From the NCBI GenBank assembly GCA_963966185.1, contig CAWZYM010000139.1, forward strand, positions 248,001 through 312,000: DNA of 64,000 nucleotides, given 5' to 3'. This document shows positions 13,756 through 24,965 of this stretch, one piece after another. Every line of letters begins with the position of its first letter. The stretch's first letter is position 1. The notes below the pieces were generated by a model, which saw nothing but the letters and a program-made list of their open reading frames with translations, searched no databases and had not been told where the DNA came from. The DNA comes from Rhabditoides inermis. Taxonomy: Eukaryota > Nematoda > Chromadorea > Rhabditida > Rhabditidae. A program made the translations under genes and the position numbers.

Positions 13756-15690
13756 TGAAAAACCCGAAATGTCTGAAATACAATAAACAATGGTCTTCTT
13801 CGTAAAGGTAGATCGAGGTGTTCTGTCTGTGCATATTCGACGACCGATCTAGGATCGGTTGTAGCTATCTGAAGTTTGACTTCTGCGAAGATACAGGACC
13901 GTTGTGTTCTCACATTTCAAAATACATGGTGCTCTCGCCCTTGGTAGCGAGGAGACTGGGGCAAGAGAAGAGAGGGAGAGAGGGGGAGAAAGAGAGAGAT
14001 GAACGATAACTTTTCATTCACAAGCACTTGTGAGAGTTATACACAACTGCAACTGGGTCTTCTATTCGCATTTAAATTATACTTTTTGAAAAACCCGAAA
14101 CGTCTGGAAAACAATAAACAATGGTCTTCTTCGTAAAGGTAAATCGAGGTGTTCTGTCTGTGCATATTCGACGACCGATCTAGGAACGGTTGTATTTATC
14201 TGAAGCTTGATTCCTGCGAAGATACAGGACCGTTGTGTGCTCACGTTTCAAAATACATGGTGCTCTCGCCCTTGGTAGCGAGGAGACTGGGGCAAGGGAA
14301 GAGAGGGAGAGAGGGGGAGAAAGAGAAAGATGAACGATAACTTTTTCATTCAATAGCACTTGTGAAAGTTTTACACAACTGCGATTGAGTCTTCTATTCG
14401 CATTTAAATTATACTTTTTAGAAAAACCGAAATGTCTGAAAAAAAACATTGGGCTTTTTCGTAAAGGTAGATCAAGGTGTTCTGTCTGTGCATTTTCGAC
14501 GACCGATCTAATATCGGTTTTAGCTATCTGAAGCTTGACTCCTGCATAGTTACAGGACCGTTGTGTGCTCACGTTTCAAAATACATGGTGCTCTCGCCCT
14601 TGGTAGCGAGGAGACTGGGGCAAGAGAAGAGATAACTTTTCATTCACAAGCACTTGTGAGAGTTATACACAACTGCAATTGGGTCTTCTATTCGCAATCA
14701 AAATATACTTTTTGAAAAACCCGAAATGTTCGAAATACAATAAACAATGGTCTTCTTCGTAAAGGTAGATCGAGGTGTTCTGTCTGTGCATATTCGACGA
14801 CCGAACTAGGATCGGTTGTAGCTATCTGAAGCTTGACTCCTGCGAAGATACAGGACCGTTGTGTGCTCACGTTTCAAAATACATGGTGCTCTCGCCCTTG
14901 GTAGCGAGGAGACTGGGGCAAGGGAAGAGAGGGAGAGAAGGGGAGAAAGAGAGAGATGAACGATAACTTTTTCATTCACAAGCACTTGTGAGAGTTATAC
15001 ACAACTGCGATTGAGTCTTCTATTCGCATTCAAATTATACTTTTTAGAAAAACCGAAATGTCTGAAAAAACATTGGGCTTTTTCGTAACGAAAATCGATG
15101 TGTTCTGTCTGTGCATATTCGACGACCGATCTAGGATCGGTTGTATCTCTTTAAAGCTTGACTCCTGCGAAGATACAGGACCGTTGTGTGCTCACGTTTC
15201 AAAATACATGGTGCTCTTGCCCTTGGTAGCGAGGAGACTGGGGCAAGAGAAAACAGGGAGAGAGGGGGAGAAAGAGAGAGATGAACGATAACTTTTTCTT
15301 TTAAAAGCACTTGTGAGAGTTATACACAACTGCAACTGGGTCTTCTATTCGCAATAAAAGTATCCTTTTGAAAAACCCGAATTGTCTGAAAAAACAATGG
15401 GCTTTTTCGTAACGAAAATCGATGTTTTCTGTCTGTGCATATTCGACGACCGATCTAGGATCGGTTGTAGCTATCTGAAGCTTGACTCCTGCAAAGATAC
15501 AGGACCGTTGTGTGCTCACGTTTCAAAATACATGGTGCTCTTGCCCTTGGTAGCGAGGAGACTGGGGCAAGAGAAAAGAGGGAGAGAGGGGGAGAAAGAG
15601 AGAGATGAACGATAACTTTTCATACACAAGCACTTGTGAGAGTTATACACAACTGCAACTGGGCCTTCTATTCGCATTCAAATTTAACTT
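13756..15690 (+). repeat. Six-monomer block sharing order with 21.2-22.7 kb
   Basis: The anchors at 14149, 14477, 14775, 15100 and 15424 recur 7,210-7,211 bp downstream at 21359, 21687, 21985, 22311 and 22635. They share the GGAACGG dyad variant near 14,171 and the purine-tract deletion near 14,631. A private AATATCGG dyad variant near 14,510 distinguishes this copy. Confidence 0.75.
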
Positions 15691-15699
15691 TTTGAAAAA

Positions 15700-16690
15700 C
15701 CCGAAATGTCTGAAATACAATAAACAATGGTCTTCTTCGTAAAGGTAGATCGAGGTGTTCTGTCTGTGCATATTCGACGACCGATCTAGGATCGGTTGTA
15801 GCTATCTGAAGCTTGACTCCTGCGAAGATACAGGACCGTTGTGTGCTCACGTTTCAAAATACATGGTGCTCTTGCCCTTGGTAGCGAGAAGACTGGGGCA
15901 AGAGAAGAGAGGTAGAGAGGGGGAGAAAGAGAGAGATAAACGATAACTTTTTCATTCACAAGCACTTGTGAGAGTTGGACACAACTGCAACTGGATCTTC
16001 TATTCGCATTTAAATTATACTTTTTGAAAAACCCGAAACGTCTGGAAAACAATAAACAATGGTCTTCTTCGTAAAGGTAGATCGAGGTGTTCTGTCTGTG
16101 CATATTCTACGACCGAACTAGGATAGGTTGTAGCTATCTGAAGTTTGACTCCTGCGAAGATACAGGACCGTTGTGTGCTCACGTTTCAAAATACATGGTG
16201 CTCTTGCCCTTGGTAGCGAGAAGACTGGGGCAAGAGAAGAGAGGTAGAGAGGGGGAGGAAGAGAGAGATAAACGATAACTTTTTCATTCACAAGCACTTG
16301 TGAGAGTTGGACACAACTGCAACTGGGTCTTCTATTTGCATTCAAATTGAACTTTCAGAAAAACCCGAAGTGTCTGAAAAAAAACAATGGGCTTCTTCCT
16401 AACGTAATACGAGGTGTTCTGTCTGTGCATATTCGACGACCGATCTAGGATCGGTTGTAGCTATCTGAAGCTTGACTCCTGCAAAGATACAGGACCGTTG
16501 TGTGCTCACGTTTCAAAATACATGGTGCTCTCGCCCTTGGTAGCGAGGAGACTGGGGCAAGAGAAGAGAGGGAGAGAAGGGGAGAAAGAGAGAGATGAAC
16601 GATAACTTTTCATTCACAAGCACTTGTGAGAGTTATACACAACTGCAACTGGGCCTTCTGTTCGCATTCAAAATATACTTTTTGAAAAAC
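15700..16690 (+). repeat. 990-bp three-monomer tandem unit, copy 1
   Basis: The anchors 15755, 16087 and 16414 are repeated exactly 990 bp later at 16745, 17077 and 17404. Both copies carry the same private variant AGGATAGG in the dyad of the middle monomer (near 16,121 and 17,111), so the duplication is recent relative to the array average. Confidence 0.82.
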
Positions 16691-17680
16691 CCGAAATGTC
16701 TGAAATACAATAAACAATGGTCTTCTTCGTAAAGGTAGATCGAGGTGTTCTGTCTGTGCATATTCGACGACCGATCTAGGATCGGTTGTAGCTATCTGAA
16801 GCTTGACTCCTGCGAAGATACAGGACCGTTGTGTGCTCACGTTTCAAAATACATGGTGCTCTTGCCCTTGGTAGCGAGAAGACTGGGGCAAGAGAAGAGA
16901 GGTAGAGAGGGGGAGAAAGAGAGAGATAAACGATAACTTTTTCATTCACAAGCACTTGTGAGAGTTGGACACAACTGCAACTGGATCTTCTATTCGCATT
17001 TAAATTATACTTTTTGAAAAACCCGAAACGTCTGGAAAACAATAAACAATGGTCTTCTTCGTAAAGGTAGATCGAGGTGTTCTGTCTGTGCATATTCTAC
17101 GACCGAACTAGGATAGGTTGTAGCTATCTGAAGTTTGACTCCTGCGAAGATACAGGACCGTTGTGTGCTCACGTTTCAAAATACATGGTGCTCTTGCCCT
17201 TGGTAGCGAGAAGACTGGGGCAAGAGAAGAGAGGTAGAGAGGGGGAGGAAGAGAGAGATAAACGATAACTTTTTCATTCACAAGCACTTGTGAGAGTTGG
17301 ACACAACTGCAACTGGGTCTTCTATTTGCATTCAAATTGAACTTTCAGAAAAACCCGAAGTGTCTGAAAAAAAACAATGGGCTTCTTCCTAACGTAATAC
17401 GAGGTGTTCTGTCTGTGCATATTCGACGACCGATCTAGGATCGGTTGTAGCTATCTGAAGCTTGACTCCTGCAAAGATACAGGACCGTTGTGTGCTCACG
17501 TTTCAAAATACATGGTGCTCTCGCCCTTGGTAGCGAGGAGACTGGGGCAAGAGAAGAGAGGGAGAGAAGGGGAGAAAGAGAGAGATGAACGATAACTTTT
17601 CATTCACAAGCACTTGTGAGAGTTATACACAACTGCAACTGGGCCTTCTATTCGCATTCAAAATATACTTTTTGAAAAAC
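16691..17680 (+). repeat. 990-bp three-monomer tandem unit, copy 2
   Basis: This is the second copy of the 15,700-16,690 unit. One visible difference is TTCTGTTCG at about 16,657, where array copies usually have TTCTATTCG. From roughly 16,965 it is also collinear with the region starting near 3,555, so this unit forms the entry to the third copy of the large segment. Confidence 0.8.
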
Positions 17681-20160
17681 CCGAAATGTCTGAAATACAA
17701 TAAACAATGGTCTTTTTCGTAAAGGTAGATCGAGGTGTTCTGTCTGTGCATATTCGACGACCGATCTAGGATCGGTTGTAGCTATCTGAAGCTTGACTCC
17801 TGCAAAGATACAGGACCGTTGTGTGCTCACGTTTCAAAATACATGGTGCTCTCGCCCTTGGTAGCGAGGAGACTGGGGCAAGAGAAGAGAGGGAGAGAGG
17901 GGGAGAAAGAGAGAGATGAACGATAACTTTTTCATTCACAAGCACTTGTGAGAGTTATACACAACTGCAATTGGATCTTCTATTCGCATTCAAATTATAC
18001 TTTTTTTGAAAAACCCGAAATGTCTGAAAAAAACATTGGGCTTTTTCGTAAAGGTAGATCGAGGTGTTCTGTCTGTGCATATTCGACGACCGATCTAGGA
18101 TCGGTTGTAGCTATCTGAAGCTTGACTTCTGCGAAAATACAGGACCGTTGTGTGCTCACGTTTCAAAATACATGGTACTCTCGCCCTTGGTAGCGAGGAG
18201 ACTGGGGCAAGGGAAGAGAGGGAGAGAAGGGGAGAAAGAGAGAGATGAACGATAACTTTTTCATTCACAAGCACTTGTGAGAGTTATACACAACTGCGAT
18301 TGAGTCTTCTATTCGCATTCAAATTATACTTTTTAGAAAAACCGAAATGTCTGAAAAAAACATTGGGCTTTTTCGTAACGAAAATCGATGTGTTCTGTCT
18401 GTGCATATACGACGACCGATCTAGGATCGGTTGTATCTCTTTGAAGCTTGACTCCTGCGAAGATAAAGGACCGTTGTGTGCTCACGTTTCAAAATACATG
18501 GTGCTCTCGCCCTTGGTAGCGAGGAGACTGGGGCAAGAGAAGAGAGGGAGAGAGGGGGAGGGGGAGAAAGAGAGAGATGAACGATAACTTTTTCATTCAA
18601 AAGCACTTGTGAGAGTTATACACAACTGAACTGGGTCTTCTATTCGCATTCAAAATATACTTTTTGAAAAACCCGAAATGTTTGAAATACAATAAACAAT
18701 GGTCTTCTTCGTAAAGGTAGATCGAGGTGTTCTGTCTGTGCATATTCGACGACCGATCTATAATCGGTTGTATCTATCTGAAGCTTGACTCCTGCAAAAA
18801 TACAGGACCGTTGTGTGCTCACGTTTCAAAATACATGGTGCTCTCGCCCTTTGTAGCGAGGAGACTGGGGCGAGAGAAGAGAGGTAAAGAGGGGGAGAAA
18901 GAGAGAGATAAACGATAACTTTTTCATTCACAAGCACTTGTGAGAGTTGAACACAACTGCAACTGGGTCTTCTATTTGCATTCAAATTATACTTTCTGAA
19001 AAACCCGAAATGTCTGAAAAAAACAATGGGCTTCTTCCTAACGTAAATCGAAGTGTTCTGTCTGTGCATTTTCGACGACCGATCTAGGATCGGTTGTAGC
19101 TATCTGAAGCTTGACTCCTGCGAAGATACAGGACCGTTGTGTGCTCACGTTTCAAAATACATGGTGCTCTCGCCCTTGGTAGCGAGAAGACTGGGGCAAG
19201 AGAAGAGAGGGAGAGAGGGGGAGAAAGAGAGAGATGAACGATAACTTTTTCATTCGATAGCACTTGTGAGAGTTATACACAACTGCAACTGGATCTTCTA
19301 TTCGCATTTAAATTATACTTTTTGAAAAACCCGAAACGTCTGGAAAACAATAAACAATGGTCTTCTTCGTAAAGGTAAATCGAGGTGTTCTGTCTGTGCA
19401 TATTCGACGACCGATCTAGGAACGGTTGTATTTATCTGAAGCTTGATTCCTGCGAAGATACAGGACCGTTGTGTGCTCACGTTTCAAACTACATGGTGCT
19501 CTCGCCCTTGGTAGCGTGTAGCGAGGAGACTGGGGCAAGGGAAGAGAGGGAGAGAGGGGGAGAAAGAGAAAGATGAACGATAACTTTTTCATTCAATAGC
19601 ACTTGTGAAAGTTTTACACAACTGCGATTGAGTCTTCTATTCGCATTTAAATTATACTTTTTGAAAAACCCGAAACGTCTGAAAAAAACATTGGGCTTTT
19701 TCGTAACGAAAATCGATGTGTTCTGTCTGTGCATATTCGACGACCGATCTAGGATCGGTTGTTTCTCTTTGAAGCTTGACTCCTGCGAAGATACAGGACC
19801 GTTGTGTGCTCACGTTTCAAAATACATGGTGCTCTCGCCCTTGGTAGCGAGGAGACTGGGGCAAGAGAAGAGAGGGAGAGAGGGGGAGAAAAAGAGAGAT
19901 GAACGATAACTTTTTCATTCAAAGCACTTGTGAGAGTTATACACAACTGCAATTGGATCTTCTATTCGCATTCAAATTATACTTTTTAGAAAAACCGAAA
20001 TGTCTGAAAAAAAACATTGGGCTTTTTCGTAAAGGTAGATCAAGGTGTTCTGTCTGTGCATTTTCGACGAACGATCTAGGATCGGTTGTAGCTATCTGAA
20101 GCTTGACTCCTGCATAGTTACAGGACCGTTGTGTGCTCACGTTTCAAAATACATGGTGCT
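16965..20160 (+). repeat. Large duplicated segment, partial copy 3 (~3.2 kb)
   Basis: The anchors 17077, 17404, 17735, 18064, 18390, 18727, 19053, 19385, 19718 and 20045 match those at 3667-6636 at a shift of 13,409-13,410 bp. The GTAGCGT insertion recurs near 19,515. The match ends near 20,160, inside the monomer at 20045. This copy keeps a full purine tract where copies 1 and 2 have the 33-bp deletion. Confidence 0.78.
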
Positions 20161-21050
20161 CTTGCCCTTGGTAGCGAGGAGACTGGGGCAAGAGAAAAGA
20201 GGGAGAGAGGGGGAGAAAGAGAGAGATGAACGATTGCTTTTTTCATTCACAAGCACTTGTGAGAGTTATACACAACTGCAATTGGGTCTTCTATTCGCAT
20301 TCAAATTATACTTTTTGAAAAACCCGAAATGTATGAAAAAACAATGGGCTTTTTCGTAACGAAAATCGATGTTTTCTGTCTGTGCATATTCGACGACCGA
20401 TCTAGGATCGGTTGTAGCTATCTGAAGCTTGACTCCTGCGAAGATACAGGACCGTTGTGTGCTCACGTTTCAAAATACATGGTGCTCTTGCCCTTGGTAG
20501 CGAGGAGACTGGGGCAAGAGAAGAGAGGGAGAGAGGGGGAGAAAGAGAGAGATGAACGATAACTTTTCATTCACAAGCACTTGTGAGAGTTATACACAAC
20601 TGCAACTGGGTCTTCTATTCGCATTCAAATTATACTTTTCGAAAAATTCGAAATGTCTGGAAAAAAACAATGGGCTTCTTCCTAACGTAAATCGAGGTGT
20701 TCTGTCTGTGCATATTCGACGACCGATCTAGGATCGGTTGTATCTATCTGAAGCTTGACTCCTGCAAAGATACAGGACCGCTGTGTGCTCACGTTTCAAA
20801 ATACATGGTGCTCTTGCCCTTGGTAGCGAGGAGACTGGGGCAAGAGAAGAGAGGGAGAGAGGGGGAGAAAGAGAGAGATGAACGATAACTTTTCATTCAC
20901 AAGCACTTGTGAGAGTTATACACAACTGCAACTGCGCCTTCTATTCGCATTCAAAATATACTTTTTGAAAAACCCGAAATGTCTGAAATACAATAAACAA
21001 TGGTCTTCTTCGTAAAGGTAGATCGAGGTGTTCTGTCTGTGCATATTCGA

Positions 21051-21071
21051 CGACCGATCTAGGATCGGTTG
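21051..21071. repeat. Conserved 9-bp dyad with TAG spacer (one example)
   Basis: The arms CGACCGATC and GATCGGTTG are separated by TAG. Eight of nine pairs are Watson-Crick and one is a G-T wobble. The same element is present in nearly every monomer. Recognisable variants include an A for T in the left arm (CGACCGAAC, for example near 6,958), TATAATCGG near 5,350 and GGATTGG near 53,296. It could be a protein-binding half-site pair, a DNA cruciform, or an RNA hairpin if the array is transcribed. The sequence does not decide between these. Confidence 0.75.
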
Positions 21072-21172
21072 TAGCTATCTGAAGCTTGACTCCTGCGAAG
21101 ATACAGGACCGTTGTGTGCTCTCGTTTCAAAATACATGGTGCTCTCGCCCTTGGTAGCGAGGAGACTGGGGC

Positions 21173-21209
21173 AAGAGAAGAGAGGGAGAGAGGGGGAGAA
21201 AGAGAGAGA
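21173..21209 (+). other. Purine-only tract of the monomer (one example)
   Basis: Thirty-seven consecutive purines (A/G mixture with a GGGGG run) occur on the + strand, bounded by C on the left and T on the right. Nearly all monomers carry it. It varies more than the rest of the body: a 6-bp GGGGAG-type insertion gives the 338-bp monomers (for example near 5,150, 8,740, 54,080 and 61,700), and a 33-bp deletion removes most of it in ten monomers. Polypurine tracts can form triplex DNA and stall polymerases (known property); that it does so here is inferred. Confidence 0.85.
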
Positions 21210-22733
21210 TGAACGATAACTTTTCATTCACAAGCACTTGTGAGAGTTATACACAACTGCAACTGGGTCTTCTATTCGCATTTAAATTATACTTTTTGAA
21301 AAACCCGAAACGTCTGGAAAACAATAAACAATGGTCTTCTTCGTAAAGGTAAATCGAGGTGTTCTGTCTGTGCATATTCGACGACCGATCTAGGAACGGT
21401 TGTATTTATCTGAAGCTTGATTCCTGCGAAGATACAGGACCGTTGTGTGCTCACGTTTCAAAATACATGGTGCTCTCGCCCTTGGTAGCGAGGAGACTGG
21501 GGCAAGGGAAGAGAGGGAGAGAGGGGGAGAAAGAGAAAGATGAACGATAACTTTTTCATTCAATAGCACTTGTGAAAGTTTTACACAACTGCGATTGAGT
21601 CTTCTATTCGCATTTAAATTATACTTTTTAGAAAAACCGAAATGTCTGAAAAAAAACATTGGGCTTTTTCGTAAAGGTAGATCAAGGTGTTCTGTCTGTG
21701 CATTTTCGACGACCGATCTAGGATCGGTTTTAGCTATCTGAAGCTTGACTCCTGCATAGTTACAGGACCGTTGTGTGCTCACGTTTCAAAATACATGGTG
21801 CTCTCGCCCTTGGTAGCGAGGAGACTGGGGCAAGAGAAGAGATAACTTTTCATTCACAAGCACTTGTGAGAGTTATACACAACTGCAATTGGGTCTTCTA
21901 TTCGCAATCAAAATATACTTTTTGAAAAACCCGAAATGTTCGAAATACAATAAACAATGGTCTTCTTCGTAAAGGTAGATCGAGGTGTTCTGTCTGTGCA
22001 TATTCGACGACCGAACTAGGATCGGTTGTAGCTATCTGAAGCTTGACTCCTGCGAAGATACAGGACCGTTGTGTGCTCACGTTTCAAAATACATGGTGCT
22101 CTCGCCCTTGGTAGCGAGGAGACTGGGGCAAGGGAAGAGAGGGAGAGAAGGGGAGAAAGAGAGAGATGAACGATAACTTTTTCATTCACAAGCACTTGTG
22201 AGAGTTATACACAACTGCGATTGAGTCTTCTATTCGCATTCAAATTATACTTTTTAGAAAAACCGAAATGTCTGAAAAAAACATTGGGCTTTTTCGTAAC
22301 GAAAATCGATGTGTTCTGTCTGTGCATATTCGACGACCGATCTAGGATCGGTTGTATCTCTTTAAAGCTTGACTCCTGCGAAGATACAGGACCGTTGTGT
22401 GCTCACGTTTCAAAATACATGGTGCTCTTGCCCTTGGTAGCGAGGAGACTGGGGCAAGAGAAAAGAGGGAGAGAGGGGGAGAAAGAGAGAGATGAACGAT
22501 AACTTTTTCTTTTAAAAGCACTTGTGAGAGTTATACACAACTGCAACTGGGTCTTCTATTCGCAATAAAAGTATCCTTTTGAAAAACCCGAATTGTCTGA
22601 AAAAACAATGGGCTTTTTCGTAACGAAAATCGATGTTTTCTGTCTGTGCATATTCGACGACCGATCTAGGATCGGTTGTAGCTATCTGAAGCTTGACTCC
22701 TGCAAAGATACAGGACCGCTGTGTGCTCACGTT

Positions 22734-24965
22734 TCAAAATACATGGTGCTCTTGCCCTTGGTAGCGAGGAGACTGGGGCAAGAGAAGAGAGGGAGAGAGG
22801 GGGAGAAAGAGAGAGATGAACGATAACTTTTCATTCACAAGCACTTGTGAGAGTTATACACAACTGCAACTGGGTCTTCTATTCGCATTCAAATTATACT
22901 TTTCGAAAAATTCGAAATGTCTGGAAAAAACAATGGGCTTCTTCCTAACGTAAATCGAGGTGTTCTGTCTGTGCATATTCGACGACCGATCTAGGATCGG
23001 TTGTATCTATCTGAAGCTTGACTCCTGCAAAGATACAGGACCGCTGTGTGCTCACGTTTCAAAATACATGGTGCTCTTGCCCTTGGTAGCGAGGAGACTG
23101 GGGCAAGAGAAGAGAGGGAGAGAGGGGGAGAAAGAGAGAGATGAACGATAACTTTTCATTCACAAGCACTTGTGAGAGTTATACACAACTGCAACTGCGC
23201 CTTCTATTCGCATTCAAAATATACTTTTTGAAAAACCCGAAATGTCTGAAATACAATAAACAATGGTCTTCTTCGTAAAGGTAGATCGAGGTGTTCTGTC
23301 TGTGCATATTCGACGACCGATCTAGGATCGGTTGTAGCTATCTGAAGCTTGACTCCTGCGAAGATACAGGACCGTTGTGTGCTCTCGTTTCAAAATACAT
23401 GGTGCTCTCGCCCTTGGTAGCGAGGAGACTGGGGCAAGAGAAGAGAGGGAGAGAGGGGGAGAAAGAGAGAGATGAACGATAACTTTTCATTCACAAGCAC
23501 TTGTGAGAGTTATACACAACTGCAACTGGGTCTTCTATTCGCATTTAAATTATACTTTTTGAAAAACCCGAAACGTCTGGAAAACAATAAACAATGGTCT
23601 TCTTCGTAAAGGTAAATCGAGGTGTTCTGTCTGTGCATATTCGACGACCGATCTAGGAACGGTTGTATTTATCTGAAGCTTGATTCCTGCGAAGATACAG
23701 GACCGTTGTGTGCTCACGTTTCAAAATACATGGTGCTCTCGCCCTTGGTAGCGAGGAGACTGGGGCAAGGGAAGAGAGGGAGAGAGGGGGAGAAAGAGAA
23801 AGATGAACGATAACTTTTTCATTCAATAGCACTTGTGAAAGTTTTACACAACTGCGATTGAGTCTTCTATTCGCATTTAAATTATACTTTTTAGAAAAAC
23901 CGAAATGTCTGAAAAAAAACATTGGGCTTTTTCGTAAAGGTAGATCAAGGTGTTCTGTCTGTGCATTTTCGACGACCGATCTAGGATCGGTTTTAGCTAT
24001 CTGAAGCTTGACTCCTGCATAGTTACAGGACCGTTGTGTGCTCACGTTTCAAAATACATGGTGCTCTCGCCCTTGGTAGCGAGGAGACTGGGGCAAGAGA
24101 AGAGATAACTTTTCATTCACAAGCACTTGTGAGAGTTATACACAACTGCAATTGGGTCTTCTATTCGCAATCAAAATATACTTTTTGAAAAACCCGAAAT
24201 GTTCGAAATACAATAAACAATGGTCTTCTTCGTAAAGGTAGATCGAGGTGTTCTGTCTGTGCATATTCGACGACCGAACTAGGATCGGTTGTAGCTATCT
24301 GAAGCTTGACTCCTGCGAAGATACAGGACCGTTGTGTGCTCACGTTTCAAAATACATGGTGCTCTCGCCCTTGGTAGCGAGGAGACTGGGGCAAGGGAAG
24401 AGAGGGAGAGAAGGGGAGAAAGAGAGAGATGAACGATAACTTTTTCATTCACAAGCACTTGTGAGAGTTATACACAACTGCGATTGAGTCTTCTATTCGC
24501 ATTCAAATTATACTTTTTAGAAAAACCGAAATGTCTGAAAAAAACATTGGGCTTTTTCGTAACGAAAATCGATGTGTTCTGTCTGTGCATATTCGACGAC
24601 CGATCTAGGATCGGTTGTATCTCTTTAAAGCTTGACTCCTGCGAAGATACAGGACCGTTGTGTGCTCACGTTTCAAAATACATGGTGCTCTTGCCCTTGG
24701 TAGCGAGGAGACTGGGGCAAGAGAAAAGAGGGAGAGAGGGGGAGAAAGAGAGAGATGAACGATAACTTTTTCTTTTAAAAGCACTTGTGAGAGTTATACA
24801 CAACTGCAACTGGGTCTTCTATTCGCAATAAAAGTATCCTTTTGAAAAACCCGAATTGTCTGAAAAAACAATGGGCTTTTTCGTAACGAAAATCGATGTT
24901 TTCTGTCTGTGCATATTCGACGACCGATCTAGGATCGGTTGTAGCTATCTAAAGCTTGACTCCTG
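22734..24965 (+). repeat. 2,263-bp seven-monomer unit, copy 2
   Basis: This is the second tandem copy, anchored at 22960, 23291, 23622, 23950, 24248, 24574 and 24898. Register with copy 1 is lost inside the 24898 monomer, near CTAAAGC at 24,949-24,955. That monomer is also the first of the 15-monomer HOR. Confidence 0.8.

Larger units (their letters stand above)
21028..21358 (+). repeat. Reference monomer (331 bp) with internal landmarks
   Basis: This typical copy is described once for the whole array. A dyad has arms at 21051-21059 and 21063-21071 around TAG. A HindIII site AAGCTT lies at 21082-21087. A 5-bp stem TCCTG/CAGGA lies at 21091-21095 and 21104-21108, and another, CTCGC/GCGAG, at 21144-21148 and 21157-21161. 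A pure purine tract occupies 21173-21209. A second dyad, CACAAG-CA-CTTGTG, lies at 21229-21242. The remainder to 21358 is AT-rich with several A and T runs and ends in the linker leading to the next body. Orientation is arbitrary, since no transcription unit is evident. Confidence 0.9.
20470..22700 (+). repeat. 2,263-bp seven-monomer unit, copy 1
   Basis: The anchors 20697, 21028, 21359, 21687, 21985, 22311 and 22635 recur 2,263 bp later. Diagnostic variants shared by both copies are a TTCGAAAAATTCG linker near 20,638, GACCGCTGTG near 20,776 and GCTCTCG near 21,119. A one-base difference in an A run near 20,660 is the clearest change between the copies. Confidence 0.82.

Noticed and set aside
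21151..21164. tRNA/SINE-like Pol III box A (TGGTAGCGAGG) with a box B-like GCTTGACTCC upstream
   Set aside because: The order is reversed, box B matches only about 7 of 10 positions, and no cloverleaf can be formed.
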